Positions 29,570 to 39,414 of a stretch of DNA of 64,000 nucleotides are shown piece after piece; the first letter of the stretch is position 1, and every line of letters begins with the position of its first letter. Source of the stretch: Arcobacter sp. FWKO B (GTDB taxonomy: Bacteria; Campylobacterota; Campylobacteria; Campylobacterales; Arcobacteraceae). Under the pieces are notes generated by a model. That model did no database searches. It was not told where the DNA came from and was given only the letters and a program-made list of their open reading frames with translations. The stretch lies in contig NZ_CP041403.1 in the NCBI RefSeq assembly GCF_014844135.1, positions 1,054,001-1,118,000 on the forward strand, written 5' to 3'. The translations under genes were made by a program, and so were the position numbers.

Positions 29570-30659
29570 TGGTTTTAATCCCCTCCCACAAGTATAAAAT
29601 ATCTACACCCTCAGGAAGATTCTTACACATTTGGTTCTGAATCTGCTTATTTGATGTACATAATATAACTAAATCACCTTTTTGAAATGAATCAATTTTT
29701 TTTAGATTAAATAGTTTATCTTTGGTAATATTGTCATCAGTATAGTAAATATCTTTGTCTTCTAATAATGGTTTTAATTTAACATAAGTCCATAAATAGA
29801 AATTGCTAATTCCATAAAAAATAATTCGTTGATATTTGTTAATTATTTCATAACACTTTTCTTGATGCTTATTAAAATCTTGAAATAAATCTATTATTTT
29901 ATCTGTATCTATTTTTGTAACTGCTGATTTATTAGTTTTTATATTTTGTTTTTGAAATAACACATATATAAACTCTGTGTCATCAACCTTGTTTATATCA
30001 TATTCTTGGAAAATGTTTTGTAGTGTTTGTGTTGTAAAATAATTTACATGATCAGGTGTAAAATCTTCTATAAAGTTCTTTAATGAATTAATAAGATTAG
30101 GAACTTCAATAAATACTTTTCCATCATTTTTTAAAACTTTACTCAATGTTTCTACAAAGTCTTTAGGAAATTTTATATGTTCTAATGTATGTCGCAAAAC
30201 TATCAAATCAAATTTTGTATTAAATAAATCAGCTTCAAAAAATGAATTTATAGTTGGAACTTTCAAATCTTTAAATTCTGTTGGTTCACACCCCAATATA
30301 TTTATATTATTAAATCTCTCTTTTAATAAATATAAAAAATCACCTCGATTTGAACCAATTTCAAGTACATTAAATTCTATGGTATTATCTATATGTTCTG
30401 ATATAAACTCCAAAGCTTTTAAATTGTTGTAATTTCTATTTGGAAAATTATACATATCTGATATTTTATATGATTTATATAGCGTAGATATATTTTCATT
30501 ATATTGTTCTGTATATGCTGATGATTGAAAAACAAAATTACATTTAGAACAAATATCTACTTTTAAATCAATACACTTACTATTCAGGGATATTCCATAG
30601 GGCATATTATGATTTTTATATACTACAAAGCTTTTTTGATTACAAATTGGACATTTCAT
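29562..30659 (-). CDS. SAM C-methyltransferase-like protein with zinc knuckle and Rossmann C-terminus
   Basis: The protein starts with a zinc knuckle (CPICNQ and CSKCNFVFQ). A SAM domain follows (VLEIGSNRGDFLYLL, VLRHTLEHIKFPKDFVE). The last third is Rossmann-like (IIFYGISNFYLWTYVKLKPLL), as in sugar C-methyltransferases of the TylCIII/NovU type. I chose the ATG at 30659, which overlaps the upstream TGA (ATGA), over a GTG at 30674. Substrate not known; a nucleotide sugar is most likely. Confidence 0.8.
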   Translation of the reverse strand: MKCPICNQKSFVVYKNHNMPYGISLNSKCIDLKVDICSKCNFVFQSSAYTEQYNENISTLYKSYKISDMYNFPNRNYNNLKALEFISEHIDNTIEFNVLEIGSNRGDFLYLLKERFNNINILGCEPTEFKDLKVPTINSFFEADLFNTKFDLIVLRHTLEHIKFPKDFVETLSKVLKNDGKVFIEVPNLINSLKNFIEDFTPDHVNYFTTQTLQNIFQEYDINKVDDTEFIYVLFQKQNIKTNKSAVTKIDTDKIIDLFQDFNKHQEKCYEIINKYQRIIFYGISNFYLWTYVKLKPLLEDKDIYYTDDNITKDKLFNLKKIDSFQKGDLVILCTSNKQIQNQMCKNLPEGVDILYLWEGIKTNV

Positions 30660-31783
30660 AATATTTTCAACCACTCTTTCAATATTATATTTGAATCAAA
30701 TCTCTTATTTATAATTTCATTGCCTAAAGCTATTGATTCTTCTTGTAACGATTCATTGTTGCATACACTATAAACTTTTTCTGCCAATTCAATATAATTT
30801 GCATTTGTCAAATTATTACATAATTCACTTGAGCCTGTTTTGAATTTATAACTTACTATAGGAACTCCTAAAATTAACGACTCCACAAAAACAGCTGGTA
30901 GCCCCTCATATAAAGAACTTGAAATATACAATTTAGCATTATTAAGATATTTATACGGGTTTTTTTGTTTACCCCGAAACAATATATCTTCATTAAGTTG
31001 AAACTCAGAAACTAAAGCCTTACATTCATTTATAAGATAACCATCTCCTATAAAAATCAGTTTTTCTTTAATATTATATGTATCTTTTAAATATTTATAT
31101 GCCAGTATAATATCTTTTTGATTCTTTTGTTTATTAAAATGTCCTATATTAATAAAATATGGAATATCTAATTCTAAATTCTCATTTCCTTTTTTTCTTA
31201 TATTCTCAATATCAAAAACATTATAAATACTTACAGTATTTTCAATTTTATAATTTTGTTTTAATAATATTGCCAATTCATCACAAACACAATGTACATT
31301 TTTTACATATTTATTCATTAGTTTTGGCAACACTCTTTTATATATAAAATCTGGTAATAAATGTATCATTGTATTATTATATAAATAATCCCAATTATTT
31401 CTTACAGAACAAATTATTTTTACATTTAAACCTATAGAACTTATTATACAAATAAGTGCAAAATAATCATCTACAGCTAATATTGTATCAAATTTTTTTG
31501 TTTTAAGAAACTTTCTAGTTTTAAAAATCCTTACTAAAAAAATAATAAAACCATAAAGATATGATAACAAAAAATATTTGTGTTTATTTTTTAGAATAAA
31601 CTCTGGAACAGATATAGCTTCTATAATACTTACTTTACCAGTGTGTGGTAAGTCTATTTTATTTTTAAAAAGTAACAATTCAGTATTAAACTTCTTTGAT
31701 AGTTCTATTTCCAACTGGCTTATACGATTATCAACCCCTCCTGCAAGAGAATACAAGGAATGAAATACGATTAATAAATTCAT
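30656..31783 (-). CDS. Glycosyltransferase family 4 protein
   Basis: This is a GT-B retaining glycosyltransferase: an N-terminal acceptor domain opening MNLLIVFHSLYSLAGGVDNRI, an INIGHFNKQKNQKDII hinge region, and a C-terminal nucleotide-sugar domain ending in LYISSSLYEGLPAVFVESLILGVPIVSYK, with the E-x7-E type motif. I chose the ATG at 31783, which overlaps the stop of the preceding radical SAM gene, over an in-frame codon at 31810. Donor and acceptor unknown. Confidence 0.88.
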   Translation of the reverse strand: MNLLIVFHSLYSLAGGVDNRISQLEIELSKKFNTELLLFKNKIDLPHTGKVSIIEAISVPEFILKNKHKYFLLSYLYGFIIFLVRIFKTRKFLKTKKFDTILAVDDYFALICIISSIGLNVKIICSVRNNWDYLYNNTMIHLLPDFIYKRVLPKLMNKYVKNVHCVCDELAILLKQNYKIENTVSIYNVFDIENIRKKGNENLELDIPYFINIGHFNKQKNQKDIILAYKYLKDTYNIKEKLIFIGDGYLINECKALVSEFQLNEDILFRGKQKNPYKYLNNAKLYISSSLYEGLPAVFVESLILGVPIVSYKFKTGSSELCNNLTNANYIELAEKVYSVCNNESLQEESIALGNEIINKRFDSNIILKEWLKIL

Positions 31784-32766
31784 CCTATCATTCCAGTATG
31801 TTTCCCCCAAGGGAACTCAATTTTGTGTGCACATAATAACTTACAAGGTTGGCAATTCTTTTTTTCTATATTTTCTAAAACTTTTAACGCTTTTTTGTCA
31901 AATAATAATTTGTCTAAATCTCCATTATATTCTTTTATATTTCCCATAGACAACATATTGTTTAATCTTCGTTCCTGAGCGCCACCACATGGGAAAACCT
32001 CCCCATAAGCATCAATCATAATTGATCTTTTCCCCATAAAACAATTAAATACAGGGGTATTATTTAAATAAACAGATTTAGCCCATAACCAATTTGAGAA
32101 ATGTTTTGTATCCATAAAACCTATTCTTTCTAGGGCTTTCTCTATTTCATCTATTTCATTTATTTCAAACTGATTAATCTTTCCTATATTGTTAAAATTT
32201 TCACTTTCCACAGCAAAGCCTATATACCAACCAACACCTTTTTTTTCACACATTTGTACAAATTGTTCAATAGATTTATAGTTTTGCTTATAAACAATCA
32301 TAACAAATGTTGGTTTTAGTCCAAGCTTTAACAGCTCATCTGTCGTTTCCATGGCTTTTTCCCAGCCATTTTTTGTCAGTCTTACTTTTTCATAATCTTG
32401 TTTTAGACCATCTATTGATATATCTATTCTAAACTTACCCTTTTGAAACAACTCAAGACCTTTATGTGCTATCTCTAATGTTCTCTTTAAATGCCATCCG
32501 CTCGTATTTGAATGGATTGAAGCACTAGGTTTGTACTTTGAAATCAACTCCAATATAGGGATAAATTTAGGACTTAATTGGGATTCTCCACCAGTTAACG
32601 AAAAATAAAAAGTATCTTTTAAAACAGAACTTTGTATAATCTTTTCAAATATCTCAATATCTACCTCATCCTTAATTCTTGGGTCAGTTTGATAAATATT
32701 ACAATTAACACATTTACCTGGGCAAAATCTTGTGATTGGGTATATTAAGTCATCTATTTTGTACAT
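31780..32766 (-). CDS. Radical SAM/SPASM protein (family A, copy 2)
   Basis: A 328-residue paralogue of the protein at 28571-29569: the cluster motif CPGKCVNC is at the same residues (C15, C19, C22). LTGGESQLSPKF, RIDISIDGLKQDYEKVRLTKNG, NWLWAKSVYLNN and the ending EFPWGKHTG align closely. SPASM-type cysteines lie near CFMGKRS, CGG and CQPCKLLC. Its stop overlaps the glycosyltransferase start. The two copies are separated by a glycosyltransferase and a methyltransferase, so the duplication is not a simple tandem. Confidence 0.88.
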   Translation of the reverse strand: MYKIDDLIYPITRFCPGKCVNCNIYQTDPRIKDEVDIEIFEKIIQSSVLKDTFYFSLTGGESQLSPKFIPILELISKYKPSASIHSNTSGWHLKRTLEIAHKGLELFQKGKFRIDISIDGLKQDYEKVRLTKNGWEKAMETTDELLKLGLKPTFVMIVYKQNYKSIEQFVQMCEKKGVGWYIGFAVESENFNNIGKINQFEINEIDEIEKALERIGFMDTKHFSNWLWAKSVYLNNTPVFNCFMGKRSIMIDAYGEVFPCGGAQERRLNNMLSMGNIKEYNGDLDKLLFDKKALKVLENIEKKNCQPCKLLCAHKIEFPWGKHTGMIG

Positions 32767-32775
32767 TTACTACCC

Positions 32776-33780
32776 TCAATTTGGACATTCTTCACACAAT
32801 GGTATGTTTACTTGTCTTATATGTTTTTCTCTAAATCTGCACATTTCTTTGGAATTATAAATATCATTAAAATTACTTTGTTTCAAATTACCAAAAACCA
32901 ATGGTTTTGTTACTTTTTGACAACATTGTATTATATCACAATTTTTTGTCACATATATATTTGAAAATCCCCAGCTACAAAAGCCTTGCATTTTTCTTGG
33001 ATACCATATTGTAAGACTAAAACTATCATCTTTACAATAACTGTTTACTATATGTTCCCAGTCAATTAGATTGTTTTTATCAACAAATTCTTTAAAATGT
33101 TGATATTTTACAGAATCGATAGCATAATTGTTTGAAGTTGCTTGTATATGAAGTTTATCAATTTTTAGTATATTTGCCAAATCGTATAATTTTCTTATAT
33201 TTTGGTAGTTTTTGTAATTTGCTGTGAAATTAATATTTACATGAAAATAATGTTTTTCTTTTTCTTTTACCGCTTTTTTAATGTTATCAAACAATTTATC
33301 TATTGAAACACCTTTTCTTATTTCTAAAAGAAGTTTATCATCTGGACTATCAACAGAGAAATTAACTTCGTCTATGTAAGGTATGATAGATGAGTCAAAT
33401 AACGAACCATTATTATAAACTTCTACATAAAAACCTTTTTCTTTTGCATATTTAGCCATTTGTATATAGTCTTTGTTTAAAAATGGCTCACCCAAGCCAC
33501 TTAAACATATATTAGTAACACTTGAAGGCAACTTATCAACGATAATTTTAAAATCATCAAAAGACATATCATATTTTACTTTTTCTTTCTCAAGTTCATC
33601 AATAGGGCACATAATACAATTGTAGTTACATCTATTTGTAGGCTCTATTTGTACTCTTGTAACTCCATTTTTACTATGATATTCCAAAAATTCTTTTCTC
33701 TTTTGTTCAAATTTATGCAGATCTTTTAAATCATGATACCATAAGTTAAAATTTTTTATGACTTCATCATAGTTATTCAT
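32776..33780 (-). CDS. Radical SAM/SPASM protein (family B, copy 1)
   Basis: The 334-residue protein has an N-terminal preamble of about 45 residues, then CNYNCIMC (C51, C55, C58), a LSGLGEPFLN motif for SAM binding, and a SPASM region (WYPRK...GFCSWGF, CCQK, CEECPN). With the proteins at 34555-35580 and 39415-40446 it forms a trio sharing the preamble and the WYPR/K...G(F/I)C segment. It overlaps the methyltransferase gene before it by eight bases. Substrate unknown. Confidence 0.87.
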   Translation of the reverse strand: MNNYDEVIKNFNLWYHDLKDLHKFEQKRKEFLEYHSKNGVTRVQIEPTNRCNYNCIMCPIDELEKEKVKYDMSFDDFKIIVDKLPSSVTNICLSGLGEPFLNKDYIQMAKYAKEKGFYVEVYNNGSLFDSSIIPYIDEVNFSVDSPDDKLLLEIRKGVSIDKLFDNIKKAVKEKEKHYFHVNINFTANYKNYQNIRKLYDLANILKIDKLHIQATSNNYAIDSVKYQHFKEFVDKNNLIDWEHIVNSYCKDDSFSLTIWYPRKMQGFCSWGFSNIYVTKNCDIIQCCQKVTKPLVFGNLKQSNFNDIYNSKEMCRFREKHIRQVNIPLCEECPN

Positions 33781-34543
33781 CTATTTTCTCACATACTACC
33801 AAATAATTTGGGCAAAATTTCTTATTTTGAACTAAGTCTAAAATCAAACCAAATATATTATTTATAAAAAAAAGAACTAAAATGGGCAATAAAAATACTG
33901 TATTTCTAAGAAACTTTAAATAGACATTCTTATTCCAAACCTGCCAAATAAAACTATTCCAAATAGATACCAAAGCTGTTCCTGCATAACCTAAATAGTG
34001 ATATTCTATTATCTTATATCCATGTTTTTTTAACATATATCTCAATCCATACTCAGAAAATCTAAAATAATCATTTGGTTCACCATGAATATGATATATA
34101 AAAGGTACAGAAATTACGCACTTTCCGTTGTATTTTAATACTCTTTTTATTTCCGTTAAGACTTTTTCATAATCATCTATATGCTCTAAAACTTGATTTA
34201 ATAAAATCGTATCCGCATAATTATTTTCAAAAGGTAAACTCTTTGCATCTGCATTTATCATATTAGTGTTGTTTTTATATGTTGTTGCTGATGTATCATT
34301 TTTATCTACACTTATATACATTGTAATATTTTTTAGATATTTTTTATATGGAGAGTTACCAGAGCCAACATCTAGACATATCCCCTTGATAAACTTTTCA
34401 GAAGAAATAATCATAAATTTCTTTAAATAATACCAATTTAAAAATGCACTATTCCATGGAGCAACATTTGGTGCGTAAGTATCTAAAGTAATCAAAGGAA
34501 TAATATTTTTAGAAATATACTCGGTTAAATTATGAATTCCCAT
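33773..34543 (-). CDS. Membrane-anchored SAM methyltransferase
   Basis: The 256-residue protein has a class I SAM domain (CLDVGSGNSPYKKYL as motif I, VDKNDTS, TILLNQVLEHIDDYEKVL) and a FIYHIHGEPNDYFRFSEYGL segment common in polysaccharide-locus methyltransferases. Two hydrophobic helices near residues 205-240 would tether it to the inner membrane. The acceptor may be a lipid-linked glycan, but this is inference. It sits between two radical SAM genes of family B. Confidence 0.8.
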   Translation of the reverse strand: MGIHNLTEYISKNIIPLITLDTYAPNVAPWNSAFLNWYYLKKFMIISSEKFIKGICLDVGSGNSPYKKYLKNITMYISVDKNDTSATTYKNNTNMINADAKSLPFENNYADTILLNQVLEHIDDYEKVLTEIKRVLKYNGKCVISVPFIYHIHGEPNDYFRFSEYGLRYMLKKHGYKIIEYHYLGYAGTALVSIWNSFIWQVWNKNVYLKFLRNTVFLLPILVLFFINNIFGLILDLVQNKKFCPNYLVVCEKIDE

Positions 34544-34554
34544 TATTCTTCTTT

Positions 34555-35580
34555 TTATATAGGATAGCCATCAGAACATAAACTACAAATAGGATGTTTA
34601 CTAAAATTATAGTGTGCATTCCTAACATTACTCATTATCGGATGTTCAAAAGCTTCTTCAATAGACATATCATTTATGTTTCCGATTACTGTATTATTTG
34701 ATCTACAACAAAGATTTATATTTCCATTTTTATCTATCATAATTTCATTGAATGTAAATCTACAAAATCCTATCATATCTCTTTTTGGATACCATAAATA
34801 AAGTGGGAAATTGTAATCTTTTGATTCATATGTCTCTACAAAATAATCCCAATTAACTTCATCTATAGATTTGTGCAAGTCAGTTTCTAATTTCTTAAAT
34901 TTATCACCATTAAGATAATAAAAATTATTATTCACAGATGTAATAAATAACTCATCAACTTGAGCTTCTTCACAAAACTCCATTAAGTTATACCCTTCTC
35001 TCCAATTAATATAGCTACATACCATATTTATACTTATTTTTGTATTTAATTTGTACCTATTTCTTAATGATACAGCTTTTTTAATATTTTCTGCAGTAAT
35101 TGTAGAATTCTGAATACCTCTAATTTGTTTAAATACATTTTCACTAATTGCATCATAAGAGAAAATAACTTTATTAAAATATTTAAGTAAATTTAAATCA
35201 AATAAAATTGAATTTGTAAAAATATCAATTTTATAATTCTTATTATATATGTATTGTATCATTTCTTTGTAGAGTGGATGTATTGTAGCCTCACCATAAC
35301 TTGTTAAATTTATTGTTTCAACAGATTTAGGTAAATTATCAATTATATTTTGGAATATATCCCAACTCATATCAGATGATTTTTCATCTTGATTATACTC
35401 AGAATTAGCACACATAACACAATTATAATTACATTTTTTGGTTATTTCTAATTGGATAACTTTTAAGTTTTTATCGTTCATAAATCTGTTTCTAGTTTCT
35501 TCTCTTAACTCACTAAAATTTTTATTAAAATTTGTATACCATTTTAGATGATTCTTTCTCAATTCTATTTTATTATTCAC
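34555..35580 (-). CDS. Radical SAM/SPASM protein (family B, copy 2)
   Basis: A 341-residue member of the trio, with cluster motif CNYNCVMC (C50, C54, C57), a LTSYGEATIHP motif, WYPKRDMIGFCRFTF and a SPASM cysteine set (CCRSNN, CSLCSDG). It overlaps the GT2 gene before it by eight bases. Compared with copy 1 the preamble keeps the K/W/Y-rich pattern but the body has diverged, so the enzymes may act on different positions or substrates. Confidence 0.87.
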   Translation of the reverse strand: MNNKIELRKNHLKWYTNFNKNFSELREETRNRFMNDKNLKVIQLEITKKCNYNCVMCANSEYNQDEKSSDMSWDIFQNIIDNLPKSVETINLTSYGEATIHPLYKEMIQYIYNKNYKIDIFTNSILFDLNLLKYFNKVIFSYDAISENVFKQIRGIQNSTITAENIKKAVSLRNRYKLNTKISINMVCSYINWREGYNLMEFCEEAQVDELFITSVNNNFYYLNGDKFKKLETDLHKSIDEVNWDYFVETYESKDYNFPLYLWYPKRDMIGFCRFTFNEIMIDKNGNINLCCRSNNTVIGNINDMSIEEAFEHPIMSNVRNAHYNFSKHPICSLCSDGYPI

Positions 35581-36745
35581 TGAACTCCCCGTTTATATCA
35601 AAAATAAATTGATCATTTTGCAGTAAGTCAATAATCTCGACATCACAAAAATTCCTAATTTTTTTATACATTAAATGCAAAAGCCTATATTTAAAAGTTG
35701 CAATTATTACTAAATCGTTTGAAGATACTTTATTTATAAAATTTTCAAAAGATATATACCCATGAATTTCTCTCATATCATCTACTATTTCATATTTAAT
35801 TAATTCTTTATCAAAAAATTTTCTTAACTCAGCACCTGCGTCTCCGCCACCATATATAAAGATATTATTAAACTTTTCAAACTTAATATTTTGAAATATT
35901 TTGTTAAAAAGCTCATTAGATTTAGAAATATGATAATTAGATTTAATTGCCTCTAATAAATAGTTAACTTCTTTATTATTCCAACTATTTATAAATTGGT
36001 CTTCAACGCCTATGCTTAAAGCCAGTTTATTTACTTCATAAGGAGAGGATATGTAATTAAACACTTCCAAAAGCATATTACCCCTATGTTGCTTACTAAT
36101 TTGATTTATATTTGTATTTTTCCATCTATAGACATATTTATCAACAAAATAAATCTTTTTTGAAAGAATGGCACATTTTAATATCGCTGTCCAATCTGGT
36201 GCATATACATATGGCAAAGTAGTAGTGAAAGCATTACATTCTACAAATATATTTTTTTGAAAGATAAAAGTACTAAAACCAATGTAGTCTCTAAAATCAA
36301 ACCATTCTTTTAAAAAACTAATATTGTCGTATATAGGTTTAAAGTTATAATTGTTTCTAGCAACAACTGTACCACTTTCTATTTCTTGTCTTGCAAAAAA
36401 CATACTTGCACCAATATCGTTTTTTAATAAGTGTATAACATCATCGATATACTGAGGTTCAATTAATCTATCATCATCTGATAGATTAATAAAATATTCT
36501 CCTCTTGATTGACAAATTGCATTTTGCAGATTTGTAGAATATCCCCTAATACCTTTATTTTGTATAAATTTAACCCATGGAAATTCTTGTCTAACCATCT
36601 CAGCAGTACCATCAATTGAATTATCATCAGCTATAATAACTTCTGTATCACTATTTGATTTAAAATATTCTGCATAAAAATATAAATTGTCTCTAAGTAT
36701 TTCTTTTCTATTATAAGTAGTAATTATTATACTTATGTAAATCAT
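35573..36745 (-). CDS. GT2 glycosyltransferase fused to a Rossmann-like domain
   Basis: Residues 1-250 form a GT-A family 2 domain: IYISIIITTYNRKEILRDNL, IIADDNSIDGTAEMV and NLSDDDRLIEPQYID (the DxD-type site). Residues about 285-390 have a Rossmann-like start (IFIYGGGDAGAELRKFF) and an IIATFKYR stretch, resembling the C-terminal domain of the methyltransferase at 29562-30659. The extra domain could bind a nucleotide or sugar. It overlaps its neighbours by 4 to 8 bases. Confidence 0.82.
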   Translation of the reverse strand: MIYISIIITTYNRKEILRDNLYFYAEYFKSNSDTEVIIADDNSIDGTAEMVRQEFPWVKFIQNKGIRGYSTNLQNAICQSRGEYFINLSDDDRLIEPQYIDDVIHLLKNDIGASMFFARQEIESGTVVARNNYNFKPIYDNISFLKEWFDFRDYIGFSTFIFQKNIFVECNAFTTTLPYVYAPDWTAILKCAILSKKIYFVDKYVYRWKNTNINQISKQHRGNMLLEVFNYISSPYEVNKLALSIGVEDQFINSWNNKEVNYLLEAIKSNYHISKSNELFNKIFQNIKFEKFNNIFIYGGGDAGAELRKFFDKELIKYEIVDDMREIHGYISFENFINKVSSNDLVIIATFKYRLLHLMYKKIRNFCDVEIIDLLQNDQFIFDINGEFSE

Positions 36746-37617
36746 AATCTTTCCTGATTGATAACTGTACTAACTATAATATCATGAATAGCTTTTTCAG
36801 TTGAAATAAAATGTATCTTATGAAATTTTTCATGAAACTTTTCACTATCAACAACTACATTATAGTCTCTATTTGTTTTTGACTCTAAAAATGTTAAGTC
36901 AACATGAAAATCAATATTATCACATATTAAATTAACATATTCAATAATTTGCATAGATTTGTTACATGAAATGTTATATATACCATCTATTTGATTATCA
37001 ATAGCATATTTTATAATTAATAATAAATTATTAATATAAATAAATTCTCTATAAGAGTGACCGCCATTAACAATATTAATATTTTTGCTATTAAAAGCCC
37101 CATTAATTATATTATTTAATGTACTTTTGCATTTATAATCTCCAAAGACACCTTGTAATCTAAATATAGTTAGTTTAGTATTGCTTAATAAATTTAACAA
37201 TATATCTTCACTTACCAATTTGGACAAAGAGTAGTAGTCATGTGGTTTAGGTGACAGATCATCAACAATAACCTTATTTTGATTTCCATATATATCCAAA
37301 GTGCTTAAAAAAATGAGTTGTCTAAACTCTTGATTCTTAAGAAAAACACTCAAATTATAAATCATTTTTATATTCTTGCAAAATGTATCAAAATTATTAC
37401 CCACTAATCTAGTAATCGATGATGTAACTACTAAAATTGTATTTTCATCAATTTCTTTTAAAGCATTATTGATACTATTTATACATAAAAGATTGCATTC
37501 TTTACTACTCAATCCTTTTATATCATAACCATCTTGTAAACTTAAATAATATTCCAACTCTTTACCTACAAAACCAGTGGAACCAATGATATAAATCTTC
37601 TTATTATAATTTTGCAT
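36742..37617 (-). CDS. NAD-dependent epimerase/dehydratase (extended SDR)
   Basis: The 291-residue protein has a nucleotide loop IIGSTGFVGKELEYYL near the N-terminus, a serine-rich VTSSITRLVG stretch, the catalytic YYSLSKL (YxxxK) and a NGGHSYREFIYINNLL substrate segment. It should act on a nucleotide-linked sugar as epimerase, dehydratase or reductase; which one cannot be told. It overlaps the radical SAM gene before it by 14 bases. Confidence 0.82.
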   Translation of the reverse strand: MQNYNKKIYIIGSTGFVGKELEYYLSLQDGYDIKGLSSKECNLLCINSINNALKEIDENTILVVTSSITRLVGNNFDTFCKNIKMIYNLSVFLKNQEFRQLIFLSTLDIYGNQNKVIVDDLSPKPHDYYSLSKLVSEDILLNLLSNTKLTIFRLQGVFGDYKCKSTLNNIINGAFNSKNINIVNGGHSYREFIYINNLLLIIKYAIDNQIDGIYNISCNKSMQIIEYVNLICDNIDFHVDLTFLESKTNRDYNVVVDSEKFHEKFHKIHFISTEKAIHDIIVSTVINQERL

Positions 37618-38662
37618 TTTTTATCCAACCACAATTTTTGCAAGCGGGAAATGTTCCATTACATTTTAAAGTATCCTTAAAATATGAAGCTTCTTCACTT
37701 TGAATAATATTTAAAAGGCTATCATTTTTTATATTTCCCCATGTATAACTCAAGCATGGATAAACATTGCCATCAAAATTAATATGAATACTTGACCAAG
37801 GAAAAATACACTCTTTTATACTATTCTTGTTATACTCATTTTGAATAATATCTAAATAATCAATACTATCATCAGAATTTAGATTCATTATAGCTGGATG
37901 TAAAAAAACCTTTCTATTTACTTGTTTTTTTAAATCATTTTTAACTCTTAATAAACTAGTTTTAATAATATCCCAATATTGGTACTTGAATTGATTGTTT
38001 ACATCAAATGCATCTTTATCCATTGGTTGTAAAGAGTGTTGGAAATCTGACCCTTTAAGAAATTGAAATGCGAAAGTATCACATTTAAGTTCATCAAAAG
38101 CAAAATTGTATACTTCAAATAAGTCACTACTATTAGTATCTAATATTGTACATTTAATATCCAATAATGTTTTACTATTAAGTGATTGTTTTATTCTATG
38201 AAAAGTTTTAATATTTTTTAGTAGTTCATTCCATTGTTTTAAAGAACTTCCTCTTACATGGTTAGTTATAGAATCTATTGAAATTGATAATACTTTAAAA
38301 TGTTCTTGAGAAAGAAGAGTGGTTAATATTGACTCATTTAACATTAATCCATTTGAAATTAAATTACAATTATGATTTTTAGTTACATATAAAAACAATT
38401 CATTAAAATATTTATATAATAATGGTTCTCCTCCCGTGAAAGTGATCTGTGCATAAGAGGGCAACTGGTCAACTAATCTTACCCATGTATCTAAATCCAA
38501 AGTCATTTTGTCTGAAATACTTGACTGAAAACAAAAAGGACATTGCAAATTACACTTATTTGTCAAAACAAATACATATCTTGCTGGTAAATTTGATGTA
38601 AGATATAAAGAATTACTCAAATTGATAAAATGTTGCCTAAATGATGTATCCAATATCATCAA
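37604..38662 (-). CDS. Radical SAM/SPASM protein (family C)
   Basis: The 352-residue protein has CNLQCPFC (C37, C41, C44), ITFTGGEPLLYKYF as the SAM-binding motif, and SPASM cysteines in ECIFPWSSIHINFDGNVYPC and ACKNCGW. It looks closer to peptide-modifying or activating radical SAM enzymes than to families A and B. It overlaps the SDR gene by four bases. Confidence 0.87.
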   Translation of the reverse strand: MMILDTSFRQHFINLSNSLYLTSNLPARYVFVLTNKCNLQCPFCFQSSISDKMTLDLDTWVRLVDQLPSYAQITFTGGEPLLYKYFNELFLYVTKNHNCNLISNGLMLNESILTTLLSQEHFKVLSISIDSITNHVRGSSLKQWNELLKNIKTFHRIKQSLNSKTLLDIKCTILDTNSSDLFEVYNFAFDELKCDTFAFQFLKGSDFQHSLQPMDKDAFDVNNQFKYQYWDIIKTSLLRVKNDLKKQVNRKVFLHPAIMNLNSDDSIDYLDIIQNEYNKNSIKECIFPWSSIHINFDGNVYPCLSYTWGNIKNDSLLNIIQSEEASYFKDTLKCNGTFPACKNCGWIKNAKL

Positions 38663-39408
38663 AAAACCCCACCATCTATAGTTACAAATGAACCTGTAGA
38701 ATAGCTACATAAATCAGATACATTGAACAATACTTGATGTGCTACTTCTTCAAAAGTTGCAACTCTTTTTATTGCAGTTTTATTGTTTAAGTATTCTTGA
38801 AATCCTTCAGGGTCATTATTACACCACTCCAAAAAACCACTATCTTGAGAAAGCATCACTCCTGGTAGTACGGTAGTTACAACAATACCACTTTGAGCTA
38901 ATTCCAGACCTAAAGCTCTCGAGTAACTGTTCAACGCAGATTTTGCTGTTACATACAATGGAGTTGCCCAACCTCTAATTGAAGCAATTGAAGATATATG
39001 AACAATCCTACCCCAGCCATTACTCTTCATATTAGGAACAAATGCATTATTCAACTCTATTGCTATTTCAAGATTAAACTTCATCACATCTTTCCATATT
39101 TTAATATCACTTAATGCACTTTTTGTTTTTAATGTACCACCAATACAATGGATAATTATATCTATAGAACCTATGTCTTCTAGTATTATATTACACAAAC
39201 TGATGATATTAGTATTCATTAAGTCATAGCAATAATAAATATGTCCATCACCTTCAAGCTGAGATATGGCGTTTTTTAAACCATGTTCATTTTTTGCAAT
39301 TAATATACATTTAACTCCCTCTTGGGATAAAAGTTTTGCACATTCTAATCCCAGTCCCCTACTACCACCAGTTATTAAAGCTATTTTATTTTTAATATTT
39401 AGATTCAT
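38659..39408 (-). CDS. Short-chain dehydrogenase/reductase
   Basis: A classical SDR of 249 residues: ALITGGSRGLGLECA cofactor motif, NxxG region in CIGGTLKT, catalytic serine in HISSIASIRG, and YVTAKSALNS as the YxxxK pair. C-terminal FVTIDGGVF is typical. The likely substrate is a sugar or fatty acyl intermediate, but nothing fixes this. It lies between two radical SAM genes. Confidence 0.88.
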   Translation of the reverse strand: MNLNIKNKIALITGGSRGLGLECAKLLSQEGVKCILIAKNEHGLKNAISQLEGDGHIYYCYDLMNTNIISLCNIILEDIGSIDIIIHCIGGTLKTKSALSDIKIWKDVMKFNLEIAIELNNAFVPNMKSNGWGRIVHISSIASIRGWATPLYVTAKSALNSYSRALGLELAQSGIVVTTVLPGVMLSQDSGFLEWCNNDPEGFQEYLNNKTAIKRVATFEEVAHQVLFNVSDLCSYSTGSFVTIDGGVF

Positions 39409-39414
39409 TACGCT

